Positions 40,942 through 48,569 of a stretch of DNA of 64,000 bases are shown piece by piece. The stretch lies in assembly GCA_050261515.1 (NCBI GenBank), contig JBLNDJ010000015.1:1-64000 (forward strand), written 5' to 3'. The translations under genes and the position numbers were made by a program. Position 1 is the stretch's first letter, and each line of letters opens with the position of its first letter. This DNA comes from JBLNDJ01 sp050261515 (GTDB lineage: Bacteria; Acidobacteriota; Terriglobia; Bryobacterales; Bryobacteraceae). Below the pieces are notes generated by a model, which was given only the letters and a program-made list of their open reading frames with translations, had not been told where the DNA came from and made no database searches.

Positions 40942-43900
40942 CCGCATCATCGAGTTCTCCGGGCGCAATAAAGCCGCGGTGCTCCTGCTGGTCGCCTTCG
41001 CCGCGCTGGCCGGCTGGTGGTCCATGCGGCACGTCCCGCTCGACGCCATCCCCGACCTCAGCGACACGCAGGTGATCGTCTACTCGCGCTGGGACCGCAG
41101 CCCGGACATCGTCGAAGATCAGGTCACCTACCCCATCGTCACCGCCCTGCTCGGCGCGCCGCACGTCAAGGCCGTCCGCGGCCTCTCCGACTTCGGCTAC
41201 TCCTACGTCTACGTCATCTTCGACGAAGGCACCGACATCTACTGGGCCCGCTCGCGCACGTTGGAATACCTCTCGAGCGTGCTGCCGCGCCTCCCGCAGG
41301 GCGTCAATACGGAGCTCGGCCCGGATGCCACAGGCGTCGGCTGGGTCTTCCAGTACGTCCTCATGGACACCACCGGTAAGCACGACCTCGCCGAACTGCG
41401 CTCTATCCAGGACTGGTATCTGCGCTATCACCTCAAGGCCGTGCCCGGCGTCGCCGAAGTCGCGCCCGTCGGCGGCTTCGTGCGCCAGTACCAGGTGAAC
41501 GTCGATCCGAACCGGCTCCAGTCCTACAACATCCCCATCACCAAAGTCGTTGATGCTGTGCGCCAGGGCAACAAGGACGTCGGCGGGCGCCTGCTCGAAT
41601 TCACCGGCGCCGAGTACATGGTCCGCGGCCGCGGGTACATACGTTCTCCCGAGGACATCGGCAACATCGTTCTCGCCTCGAGCGTGAACGGCGTCGCGGT
41701 TCGCGTGCGCGACATCGGCGAGGTCGTGCTCGGCCCCGACATACGCCGCGGCGTCGCCGACTGGAACGGCACCGGCGACACCGTCGCGGGCATCGTCGTC
41801 ATGCGCCAGGGCGAGAACGCCCTCGAAGTCATCGAGCGCGTCAAGGCGAAGCTGCACGAGATCGAGCCCGGCCTGCCCGCGGGCGTCAAGCTCGTCACCG
41901 CCTACGACCGGAGCGACCTCATCCTCCGCTCGATCGACAACCTCAAACACACGCTCATTGAAGAGCTCGTCATCGTCGGCATCGTGATCCTGATCTTTCT
42001 CTGGCATATCCCGAGCGCGATCATCCCGATTCTCACCATCCCCATCGCGATCCTGATCTCGTTCATCCCGATGCGTGCCATGGGCCTGACCTCGAACATC
42101 ATGTCGCTCGGGGGCATCGCCATCGCCATCGGAGCGATGGTCGATGCCGCCATCGTCGTCGTCGAGCAGACGCACAAGAAGCTCGAAGAGTGGGAGCGCA
42201 CGGGCCGCAAACAGGATTACCACCGCGTGGTCATCGACGCCGTCAAGGAAGTCGGCGGACCCAGCTTCTTCGCGCTGCTCGTGATCGCCGTATCGTTCCT
42301 GCCGGTCCTGACGCTCGAGGCGCAGGAAGGCCGCCTGTTCAAGCCGCTCGCTTACACGAAGAACCTCTCGATGATCGTCGCCGCCGTGCTCGCCATCACG
42401 CTCGACCCGGCCATGCGGCTGCTGTTCACCCACATGACGAACTTCGAGTTCCGGCCCCGGTGGCTGGCGCGCGCCGTGAATGCCGTGCTCGTGGGCCGTA
42501 TCCACTCGGAGGAAACGCACCCCATCAGCCGCATCCTCATCCGCCTTTACGAGCCCGTCTGCGCGTGGACGCTGCGCTGGAAATGGCTCGTGATCGCCGG
42601 CGCACTGGCCGCGGTCGTCTTCACCATCCCGGTGTACCAGCGCCTGGGCTCGGAGTTCATGCCGCCGCTCGATGAAGGCGTGCTGCTCTACATGCCTTCC
42701 ACGCTCCCGGGCATCTCCGAGACCGAGGCGCAGCGGCTGCTTCAGGTCACCGGCCGCATCATAAAGAGCTTCCCGGAAGTCGAAACCGTGCTCGGCAAAG
42801 CGGGCCGCGCGGAAACCTCGACCGATCCCGCGCCGCTCTCCATGCTCGAGACCGTAGTCGTGCTCAAGCCGCACACCGACACCGAGAAGCTTGTCGATCG
42901 TATGAATGAGGCGCTGAAGCTGCCCGGCGTCACCAACGCCTGGACCATGCCAATCAAGGGCCGCATCGATATGCTCACCACCGGCGTCCGCACGCCCGTC
43001 GGCATCAAGATCTACGGCGCCGACATCCGCGAGATCGAGCGGCTCGGCACGCAGCTCGAATCGCTGCTCCCGGGCGTCCGGGGCACGCGCAGCGTCTTCG
43101 CCGAGCGCACCGGCGGCGGCTACTTCCTCGACATCGACTGGAAGCGCGACGAGCTGGCCCGCTACGGCCTCACGATGGACGACGCGCAGATGGCCGTCAT
43201 GAACGCCATCGGCGGCGACAACATCACAACTACCGTCGAGGGCCGCGAGCGCTACCCGGTCAACGTCCGCTACCAGCGCGACTTCCGCAGCAGCCCCGCT
43301 GCGCTCGACCGCGTGCTCGTCCCCACCATGAGCGGTCTGCACATCCCCATCGCGCAGCTCGCCACCATCAAGCTCGCCGCCGGCCCCGCCATGCTGCGCG
43401 ACGAGAACGGCATGCTCAACGGTTACGTCTACGTCGATGTCGCCGGCCGCGACGTCGGCTCCTACGTGCGCGACGCCAGGCAAATCGTGCGCGACAAGCT
43501 CCCCATGCCGCCCGGCTACTCGCTCCAGTGGAGCGGCCAGTACGAATCCATGGAGCGCGTGCGCGAGCGCCTCACGGTCGTGCTGCCGCTCACGCTGTTC
43601 CTGATCCTGATGCTGCTCTACTTCAACACGCGCTCGCTCGCCAAGACGCTCATCATCGTGCTCGCCGTGCCGTTTTCGGCGGTCGGGGCCATCTGGCTGC
43701 TGCACCTGCTCGGGTACAACATGAGCATCGGGGTCTGGGTGGGCCTGATCGCCCTGATGGGCGTGGACGCCGAAACCGGCGTCTTCATGCTGCTCTACCT
43801 CGATCTCGCTCACGACGAGGCCCGCGCGGCGGGGCGCCTGCGCAGCCTGAAAGACCTGCAAGCGGCCATCCTGCACGGAGCGGTCAAGCGCATCCGGCCC

Positions 43901-44104
43901 AAGTTCATGACGGTCGCGTGCATGTTCATGGGACTGGCGCCGATCATGTGGTCCACCGGAACCGGCGCCGACGTCATGAAGCGCATCGCGGCTCCCATGA
44001 TCGGCGGAATCTTCACGTCGTTCATTCTCGAACTGGTCGTCTATCCCGCAATCTACGAGGTCTGGAAATGGAATTTCGAACTCAAGAAACAGCTCGCAGC
44101 CTGA
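40934..44104 (+). CDS. cusA: Heavy-metal RND pump CusA
   Basis: 1056 residues, the normal size, with 12 transmembrane helices and two large periplasmic loops. The start RIIEFSGRNKAAVLLLVAF and the motifs GAMVDAAIVVVEQTHKK and GVDAETGVFMLLYLDLAHD are HME-RND. GRAETSTDPAPLSMLET and MLTTGVRTPVGIK resemble CusA (monovalent Cu/Ag) more than CzcA, including methionines at the binding-site region. It exports Cu(I)/Ag(I) across the envelope by proton antiport. Confidence 0.9.
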   Translation: MIDRIIEFSGRNKAAVLLLVAFAALAGWWSMRHVPLDAIPDLSDTQVIVYSRWDRSPDIVEDQVTYPIVTALLGAPHVKAVRGLSDFGYSYVYVIFDEGTDIYWARSRTLEYLSSVLPRLPQGVNTELGPDATGVGWVFQYVLMDTTGKHDLAELRSIQDWYLRYHLKAVPGVAEVAPVGGFVRQYQVNVDPNRLQSYNIPITKVVDAVRQGNKDVGGRLLEFTGAEYMVRGRGYIRSPEDIGNIVLASSVNGVAVRVRDIGEVVLGPDIRRGVADWNGTGDTVAGIVVMRQGENALEVIERVKAKLHEIEPGLPAGVKLVTAYDRSDLILRSIDNLKHTLIEELVIVGIVILIFLWHIPSAIIPILTIPIAILISFIPMRAMGLTSNIMSLGGIAIAIGAMVDAAIVVVEQTHKKLEEWERTGRKQDYHRVVIDAVKEVGGPSFFALLVIAVSFLPVLTLEAQEGRLFKPLAYTKNLSMIVAAVLAITLDPAMRLLFTHMTNFEFRPRWLARAVNAVLVGRIHSEETHPISRILIRLYEPVCAWTLRWKWLVIAGALAAVVFTIPVYQRLGSEFMPPLDEGVLLYMPSTLPGISETEAQRLLQVTGRIIKSFPEVETVLGKAGRAETSTDPAPLSMLETVVVLKPHTDTEKLVDRMNEALKLPGVTNAWTMPIKGRIDMLTTGVRTPVGIKIYGADIREIERLGTQLESLLPGVRGTRSVFAERTGGGYFLDIDWKRDELARYGLTMDDAQMAVMNAIGGDNITTTVEGRERYPVNVRYQRDFRSSPAALDRVLVPTMSGLHIPIAQLATIKLAAGPAMLRDENGMLNGYVYVDVAGRDVGSYVRDARQIVRDKLPMPPGYSLQWSGQYESMERVRERLTVVLPLTLFLILMLLYFNTRSLAKTLIIVLAVPFSAVGAIWLLHLLGYNMSIGVWVGLIALMGVDAETGVFMLLYLDLAHDEARAAGRLRSLKDLQAAILHGAVKRIRPKFMTVACMFMGLAPIMWSTGTGADVMKRIAAPMIGGIFTSFILELVVYPAIYEVWKWNFELKKQLAA

Positions 44105-44676
44105 TGCTGCTGCTCGCCGCGCTCGCCCCGGCGCTGGTCGCAGCCGGCGGCAAACCCACGCCTGTGATCGGCGGCGACGGCATCCGCGCCGGCGAACAAA
44201 CCTGGGCCTGGGAGGACATCCAGCGCCTCACGCTCGCTCCCGGAAAGATCCGTATTACGACCTACCAGGACAACAAGTGGAAGCTCGGCCGCGACCGCGC
44301 CTACACGTTCAAGGGCGATTTCATCGCCGCCTACCCGACGCTCGCGGCCCGCCTCGACCGCCGCCTCGTCGCCGAGTTCGCCGATCTGACCGTGCGGCCG
44401 CTCTGGCAGCTTCCCGTCAAGCGCCGCGGCACGATCGCCGGCACCGAGGGCGCTCTCATCTTCGGTGAGGACCGCATCGTCTACAAGACCAACCTCAAAG
44501 GCAGCTCGCGCACCTGGCGCTATGCCGACATCGACAACATCGCCACATCGGGACCTTACGATCTGACCCTGATTACCTTCGAACCGAAAGCGTACAACTT
44601 TCAGCTCAAAGCCCCACTTGACGAGGGGAAATACAACGAACTTTGGAGAAAGCTCAACTTAAGGAGAGATCAATGA
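44068..44676 (+). CDS. Exported hypothetical protein of the cus operon
   Basis: 202 residues from the ATG at 44068, preferred because GAGGT lies six bases upstream and it adds charged residues before the hydrophobic signal (LMLLLAALAPALVAAGG). The ATG at 44104, overlapping the cusA stop, is the alternative. The body is a small beta-rich protein (WAWEDIQRLTLAPGKIRITTY; SRTWRYADIDNIATSGP; LITFEPKAYNFQL). No family is recognised; its place suggests a role in metal resistance or envelope sensing. Confidence 0.65.
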   Translation: MEFRTQETARSLMLLLAALAPALVAAGGKPTPVIGGDGIRAGEQTWAWEDIQRLTLAPGKIRITTYQDNKWKLGRDRAYTFKGDFIAAYPTLAARLDRRLVAEFADLTVRPLWQLPVKRRGTIAGTEGALIFGEDRIVYKTNLKGSSRTWRYADIDNIATSGPYDLTLITFEPKAYNFQLKAPLDEGKYNELWRKLNLRRDQ

Positions 44677-44987
44677 AAACCATTGCAACCATGATGATCG
44701 CCGCGGGCCTGCTGGGCGCCGCGCCGAAACAGACCTACACCGGCGTGATCACCGACACGATGTGCGGGGCCGATCACAAAGCGATGCGCGTCAGCCCGGA
44801 CCCCAAGTGCGTCCGGGAGTGCGTCAAGGCGGGCTCAAAATATGCCCTGCTCGCCGGCAGCGAGGTGTACACCCTGAGCGACCAGCAGACCCCGGACAAG
44901 TACGCCGGGACTAAGGTGAAAGTGACCGGCACGCTCAACCCGAAGACGAAGACCATCGCGGTCGAGCGGATCGACCCGGCGAAGTAG
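44673..44987 (+). CDS. Small exported OB-fold-like protein (DUF5818-like)
   Basis: 104 residues from the ATG at 44673, which overlaps the previous stop (ATGA) and has AAGGAGAG upstream. A signal peptide (MKTIATMMIAAGLLGAAP) is followed by YTGVITDTMCGADHKAM, CVRECVKAGSKYALL and YAGTKVKVTGTLNPKTK. The single OB-like barrel and paired cysteines match exported DUF5818-type proteins frequent in Acidobacteriota. It is the last gene of the operon. Confidence 0.7.
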   Translation: MKTIATMMIAAGLLGAAPKQTYTGVITDTMCGADHKAMRVSPDPKCVRECVKAGSKYALLAGSEVYTLSDQQTPDKYAGTKVKVTGTLNPKTKTIAVERIDPAK

Positions 44988-45021
44988 GCCTGGTTTACCC
45001 AAAACCCGCGCCGCCGTCCCC

Positions 45022-45061
45022 CCAAAAACACAACCGGCGGACCGGTCACCCGGTCCGCCGG
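45022..45061 (-). terminator. Intrinsic terminator with a perfect 12-bp stem
   Basis: CCGGCGGACCGG (45034-45045), loop TCAC, and CCGGTCCGCCGG (45050-45061) form a perfect stem. On the minus strand the hairpin is followed by TTGTGTTTTTGG, a good terminator tail for the gene at 45118-45651. It may also slow plus-strand transcripts from the cus operon. Confidence 0.75.
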
Positions 45062-45117
45062 AGATAGCGGTTGCGGAAGCGGGGGACGCCACCGGCGTCC
45101 CGCCACGGCCACGATTC

Positions 45118-45651
45118 CTAGACGGTCGGAACTGCCGCGCGATGCGCGAAATAGCCGAGTTGCTCGCGCATCCCGTCCACCGCATCGACCAGCCGCCGCA
45201 CGTCCACCGTTCCGATCCCCATGCTCTGGAGCACCAGCCGGAACTCGACGGCCGCCATCGCATAGGTGAAGATCATGCGCTGCTTCAGTAGCGCGCTCGC
45301 CAGGTCGGGACGGTCCGAAGGCGCGCTCAGCAGCAACAACTTAGCGGCCGCGGACAGCCGGTTGAAGTCCCGCCGCAGGCACCGCAGGTAGTGGCGGAAC
45401 ACACGACGCCGCTCGGCCTGAAGCTTCCTGTAGATGCGGGGGTGGAACCCGGGCTGCGCAGCCAGAAAATCGTAGTCTTCTTCGAGGAAAAGGCGCTCCA
45501 TCGGACGGTACTTGGCGATCGAGAACTCGCTCGACCATTCCAGGTCGGCTTGCCTGTCCCGGCCCGGCGCCAGCAGACCGCGGAAAAGGAACGCAAACGC
45601 GACAGCGGCAAACACCGCAAACAGCACCGCACCAATCAAGGCGTAACTCAT
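45118..45651 (-). CDS. Membrane-anchored hypothetical protein
   Basis: 177 residues from the ATG at 45651, which has GGAGGAGGG upstream. An N-terminal transmembrane helix (SYALIGAVLFAVFAAVAFAFLF) is followed by a cytoplasmic helical domain rich in Arg/Leu (EEDYDFLAAQPGFHPRIYRK, RVFRHYLRCLRRDFNRLS). No family is recognised. It follows the seven-helix protein gene on the same strand and ends at a strong terminator. Confidence 0.6.
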   Translation of the reverse strand: MSYALIGAVLFAVFAAVAFAFLFRGLLAPGRDRQADLEWSSEFSIAKYRPMERLFLEEDYDFLAAQPGFHPRIYRKLQAERRRVFRHYLRCLRRDFNRLSAAAKLLLLSAPSDRPDLASALLKQRMIFTYAMAAVEFRLVLQSMGIGTVDVRRLVDAVDGMREQLGYFAHRAAVPTV

Positions 45652-45752
45652 CTGCCCTCCTCCTGTGACCCGATCAGAATAAACCAACACTGTTCATGAA
45701 ATCAATATAACTGAGGGTTTAAGAGTTCTTTTCGAGGGTAATGTACGAACTA

Positions 45753-46574
45753 TTACTTACGTGCCGCCCGCAAAAGGGTGGAGTTTATGGAAGCGAGCTG
45801 CTCGATCAGGTGCTGCTCCTGATCGGGCTGCCAGTGCTGCCCGACTTTGACAGTCAGGGCCTCTCCCTCGCGGTTCAGGAACACGATCCAGACGCCTAAA
45901 CAAAGGATCGTCATGATCGAAAGCCCTATATTGGTCATGATAACCAGAGACCCGCCCGAGACGTTGCGGATCAGCAGGCTCACAGTCGCGCTAAGGAAGT
46001 ACACGGCATAAGCGATCGAGTGGACCACCACATTGCGGCTCAGAGGAACGGGGTACCAGGAGAGGAAAGCCGTGATCAGAAGAAGGAAGATGACCAGGCT
46101 CGAAGCGACACCGCGATGCGCCGCCGCGACATAAAGGAGGATATGGGAGGTCTCAGCGCCAGAGTTGCTGAGGTCGGCTGACAACATCAGGGAGGAGATT
46201 GCGAGCGCGATTCCAAGACCAGCGAAGATCGCCCACCGGCCCAAGCTTGCGATCCCCTTGTACTTCTGAAACACCAGCCCGTACAGCTCAAGCACTATGA
46301 GAATATACAACAGCCACAGAATAGGCTCGGTCGCCACCCACACCCAGCCGTAAAGATCCGCGGCAAAACCGGCTGATGAATCCTTCGCCACCAGGCGTCC
46401 GACCGGAGCCGCCAACGCCAGCCCCAGCGAGCGCACCACGTGGAACAACAAGTACGCCGCGAAAAATCGGTACGTACGGTTCAGCCTCTCGTGGCGGAGT
46501 CGCAGGAACAGCAGCAGATAACCGGCCGTAGACAGCAGCCAGATGAAACGTTCCACCGGTTCGAGGGTCAGCAT
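45753..46574 (-). CDS. Seven-helix integral membrane protein of unknown function
   Basis: 273 residues from the ATG at 46574 (46583 is an alternative). There are about seven hydrophobic helices: FIWLLSTAGYLLLFLRLR, FFAAYLLFHVVRSLGLALA, WVATEPILWLLYILIVLELY and so on, with a short cytoplasmic tail. Several paralogues of this kind occur, from memory, in Acidobacteriota. It lies directly downstream of three tandem secreted-peptide genes on the same strand, so a link to them is possible. An extended -10 element lies just upstream. Confidence 0.6.
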   Translation of the reverse strand: MLTLEPVERFIWLLSTAGYLLLFLRLRHERLNRTYRFFAAYLLFHVVRSLGLALAAPVGRLVAKDSSAGFAADLYGWVWVATEPILWLLYILIVLELYGLVFQKYKGIASLGRWAIFAGLGIALAISSLMLSADLSNSGAETSHILLYVAAAHRGVASSLVIFLLLITAFLSWYPVPLSRNVVVHSIAYAVYFLSATVSLLIRNVSGGSLVIMTNIGLSIMTILCLGVWIVFLNREGEALTVKVGQHWQPDQEQHLIEQLASINSTLLRAARK

Positions 46575-46602
46575 AGTGCACAAACGCTACGCGCGTCCCC
46601 CG

Positions 46603-46611
46603 ATTGTATCA
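46603..46611 (-). promoter_or_regulatory. Extended -10 promoter element before the seven-helix gene
   Basis: On the minus strand TGATACAAT (TGn plus TACAAT) ends about 29 bp before the ATG at 46574. It lies between the last peptide gene and the membrane protein gene, so the latter could also be transcribed on its own. No clear -35 is visible. Confidence 0.4.
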
Positions 46612-46631
46612 CCGGGAACGGCCTCTCGCCG

Positions 46632-46736
46632 CTATCTGCAGGGCAGGCAGTGCGGAACGGGCTCGGATTCCTGGGCAGCGAACACACCCGCCATACCGAA
46701 CGTCAACGCCAGAGCCAACAGAGCTTTGAATAACAT
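46632..46736 (-). CDS. 34-residue exported CxxC peptide, copy 1
   Basis: The protein has 34 residues: a hydrophobic signal (KALLALALTFGMAGVFA) and a short tail AQESEPVPHCLPCR. AGGAGA lies upstream of the ATG. Residue 3 is Phe instead of Leu; the other 33 residues match copies 2 and 3, while many codons differ silently (TTA, CTG, TTC, GTG, AGA used here). The predicted mature part has a C-x-x-C pair, which could bind metal or haem, form a disulfide, or be the substrate of a modifying enzyme. No known family is recognised. Confidence 0.75.
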   Translation of the reverse strand: MLFKALLALALTFGMAGVFAAQESEPVPHCLPCR

Positions 46737-46770
46737 GATTCAGATGTCTCCTATGTATGAAGCGTTCGTC

Positions 46771-46875
46771 TTAGCGGCAGGGCAGGCAGTGCGGAACGGG
46801 CTCGGATTCCTGGGCCGCGAAAACCCCGGCCATCCCAAACGTGAGCGCCAGCGCCAACAAAGCTTTGAGCAACAT
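46771..46875 (-). CDS. 34-residue exported CxxC peptide, copy 2
   Basis: This copy is identical in protein sequence to copy 3 and differs from copy 1 only at residue 3. It has its own AAAGGAGA ribosome site and lies 34 bp from copy 1. Compared with copy 3 it differs at 12 nucleotides in 11 codons, all synonymous (for example TTG/CTT, GGG/GGT, CCG/CCC). Silent divergence with an unchanged product shows that the small protein is translated and under selection. The signal peptide and the tail AQESEPVPHCLPCR are as in the other copies. Confidence 0.78.
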   Translation of the reverse strand: MLLKALLALALTFGMAGVFAAQESEPVPHCLPCR

Positions 46876-46904
46876 GATCTGGTTTCTCCTTTATGAAAGT
46901 CTTC

Positions 46905-47009
46905 TTACCGGCACGGCAGGCAGTGGGGAACGGGCTCGGATTCCTGGGCGGCGAAAACACCAGCCATACCAAACGTCAGCGCCAGAGCCAACAAAGCTTT
47001 AAGAAGCAT
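46905..47009 (-). CDS. 34-residue exported CxxC peptide, copy 3
   Basis: This is the first copy in transcription order, with AAAGGAGA upstream of its ATG and 29 bp before copy 2. The protein is the same 34 residues ending ESEPVPHCLPCR. The likely signal-peptidase site is after VFA, leaving a 14-residue peptide with two cysteines, one histidine, two prolines before the first Cys and an Arg end. An inverted repeat about 100 bp upstream may control the group. The function is unknown; a signal peptide, metal-binding peptide or RiPP-like precursor are all possible. Confidence 0.78.
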   Translation of the reverse strand: MLLKALLALALTFGMAGVFAAQESEPVPHCLPCR

Positions 47010-47110
47010 GATCCAAACATCTCCTTTAGAGAAAGTTAAGTTTCCTGCGAAAGGACAGGTTAGCCGGAATGCCGGCGGAGAACCCACCAGGGTCTGAAAT
47101 TTTCTGAAAA

Positions 47111-47136
47111 CAGAACAATCGAGAGGCGCTGTTCTG
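47111..47136. promoter_or_regulatory. Inverted repeat CAGAACA-N12-TGTTCTG between peptide operon and divergent gene
   Basis: Seven-base arms at 47111-47117 and 47130-47136 are perfectly complementary with a 12-base spacer. They sit between the start of peptide copy 3 (minus) and the gene at 47197 (plus), a natural place for a regulator site, possibly that of the adjacent XRE protein. It could alternatively fold as an RNA hairpin. Confidence 0.5.
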
Positions 47137-47196
47137 AATTCCCCACCACATCACTGGCGGTGCAAGCTTCGTGTACAATAGGCTCAACGCCGGCCT

Positions 47197-47655
47197 ATGA
47201 GCCAGCTCAGTGCGAGGACCAGTCTGGAGCGAGGAGCCGCGCCGGACCTATGGCGCCATACGTTGTCCCAGATCCCGAGTCTTTTCGGGAGATTGGTATA
47301 TCTCTGCTCGCTCCGCGACCCCAACACCGGAGGCTATGAACACTACGGCCTGGCTCAGGTTTTTGGGGCGGGCGAGGCCGACCGCGTGCTCCGGGAGAGC
47401 CACCAGCAGGTGTATTCGTCCTGGCTTTGCCTCACGCTCGAGCAGCAGAAGGCAGACCTGGACCTTTATCTGTCCGGCCTGAGCGGGAACCGCGCGACCA
47501 TCCTGGATACGTGGATCCGGCTGCAACCTTACCGCAACCTGATTCCTTCAACGGCGCGCGAAGTCGAGCGGGAACTGTATATGGCGGATCTGGACGCCAT
47601 CCTCTGCCTGCTCAGGAACGAGTACGGCGTCGCTTCCCCTGATCCAGACGCATAG
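47197..47655 (+). CDS. Hypothetical protein divergent from the peptide genes
   Basis: 152 residues. LWRHTLSQIPSLFGRLVYLCSLRDPNTGGYEHYGLAQVFG and SWLCLTLEQQKADLDLYLSGL are conserved-looking. The protein is soluble and helical with no signal peptide, and no family is recognised. TACAAT lies 18 bp before the ATG and there is no clear ribosome site. Its 3' end overlaps the convergent XRE gene by 44 bp, so the two transcripts would be antisense to each other there. Confidence 0.65.
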   Translation: MSQLSARTSLERGAAPDLWRHTLSQIPSLFGRLVYLCSLRDPNTGGYEHYGLAQVFGAGEADRVLRESHQQVYSSWLCLTLEQQKADLDLYLSGLSGNRATILDTWIRLQPYRNLIPSTAREVERELYMADLDAILCLLRNEYGVASPDPDA

Positions 47656-48397
47656 CTACCCCGGTCACTTGCCCGATCACGTCGATCTCCTCGGGGTAAA
47701 CGAAGATCTCCGCGCTGCACATCGAGGCGGGGTGCGGCTGGAGTACCAGGTGCGTCGAAGTCAGGTTCGCCCAGGCGCAGGCGTACCCGTTGCGATGCTC
47801 GAAAAAGTACACCGGACGCTCGAATTCATTGGCCCAACCGCTCTCGACGATCTTCCGGCGCGTCTCGTCGATGACAATCAGCGAGCCCGGCTGGAGCAGC
47901 GGGTACATCATCCAGTCCTCCATGCCGATGAAGCCGTAGCGATGGTTCTTCAGGTCGAGGCCATTGAGCAGCATGAGAGGCAGCTTGCCCCAGCGCTGGA
48001 TCATGCGGCTCAGGTACGTGGTGCGCCGCAGGTCGACTCCGGGGTCGAGCGACAGCGGCACCTGCACTTCCCCGCGCGGGTCCGGAAGGAAGCCGACCGG
48101 GTGCGTGCGGTCGATGTTGACCACCGCCTGGGAATCGGCCGGCAAATCGGGAATATCGACGCCATACCACTCGAGCACTTCGGAAAAATCCAGCCGGTAA
48201 ATCGCGCAAAGCGAGTAGAGCCTATAGATCGTTGGTACTGTACCTTTATTCTCAATATCGGCCAGGCGGCTCAGTGCGATGATGAATTCGTCGTTGTGGT
48301 GCCGTTCGGCGATACGCAGGCTCGCTTCTTCGACATCGCGATAGCGGAGGTTCAGCCGCTCGCGGGCGCGTTTAAGTTTCTGACCGGCTTCCTCCAT
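47612..48397 (-). CDS. XRE-family transcriptional regulator with a LexA/S24-like C-terminal part
   Basis: 261 residues from the ATG at 48397. The helix-turn-helix is AGQKLKRARERLNLRYRDVEEAS with LSRLADIENKGTVPTIYRLYSL. The C-terminal ~120 residues (MYPLLQPGSLIVIDETRRKI, RPVYFFEHRNGYACAWANL, EEIDVIGQVTGVAMRL) resemble an S24 fold without a clear Ser-Lys catalytic dyad, so it may act as a ligand-binding or dimer module. A good promoter lies 90 bp upstream. Confidence 0.83.
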   Translation of the reverse strand: MEEAGQKLKRARERLNLRYRDVEEASLRIAERHHNDEFIIALSRLADIENKGTVPTIYRLYSLCAIYRLDFSEVLEWYGVDIPDLPADSQAVVNIDRTHPVGFLPDPRGEVQVPLSLDPGVDLRRTTYLSRMIQRWGKLPLMLLNGLDLKNHRYGFIGMEDWMMYPLLQPGSLIVIDETRRKIVESGWANEFERPVYFFEHRNGYACAWANLTSTHLVLQPHPASMCSAEIFVYPEEIDVIGQVTGVAMRLDQGKRRRTRS

Positions 48398-48483
48398 GTT
48401 ATGATCCTCTCTCGACGGAAGCAGCCGGCTGGGGAGCGCTCCGCTTTGTGTCGGCGCCATTGCAAACACTTGGCTCCGGAGTG

Positions 48484-48512
48484 ATTATAACGGCGCAAAC
48501 AGACGGGAGCAA
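48484..48512 (-). promoter_or_regulatory. Sigma-70-type promoter of the XRE gene
   Basis: On the minus strand TTGCTC (48512-48507), a 17-bp spacer and a perfect TATAAT (48489-48484) make a strong promoter. The start should fall near 48477, leaving an untranslated leader of about 80 bases before the ATG. Confidence 0.7.
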
Positions 48513-48530
48513 GAGAGAAAAGGCATTTGT

Positions 48531-48546
48531 GTTCCGGAATCGGAAC
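48531..48546. promoter_or_regulatory. Palindrome GTTCCG-GAAT-CGGAAC between XRE and ubiX
   Basis: Perfect six-base arms with a four-base centre lie 18 bp upstream of the XRE -35 and 24 bp before the ubiX start. It may be an operator for the XRE protein or another dimeric regulator; the pairing is inferred. Confidence 0.5.
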
Positions 48547-48569
48547 GAGTTTCTCCAGGAGAAAGAATT

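Noticed and set aside
40832..43876. A frame of about 1000 codons open on the strand opposite cusA
   Set aside because: It is His/Asp/Arg-rich low-complexity sequence, the usual shadow of a GC-rich gene, and cusA on the other strand has full family motifs.
41067..44104. CzcA (Co/Zn/Cd) identity for the RND pump
   Set aside because: The GRAETSTDPAPLSMLET and MLTTGVRTPVGIK segments fit CusA better, and the adaptor has a CusB-like metal segment.
46632..47009. The three peptide copies as non-coding repeats
   Set aside because: Differences among copies fall almost entirely on silent codon positions and each has its own ribosome site, which a non-coding repeat would not show.
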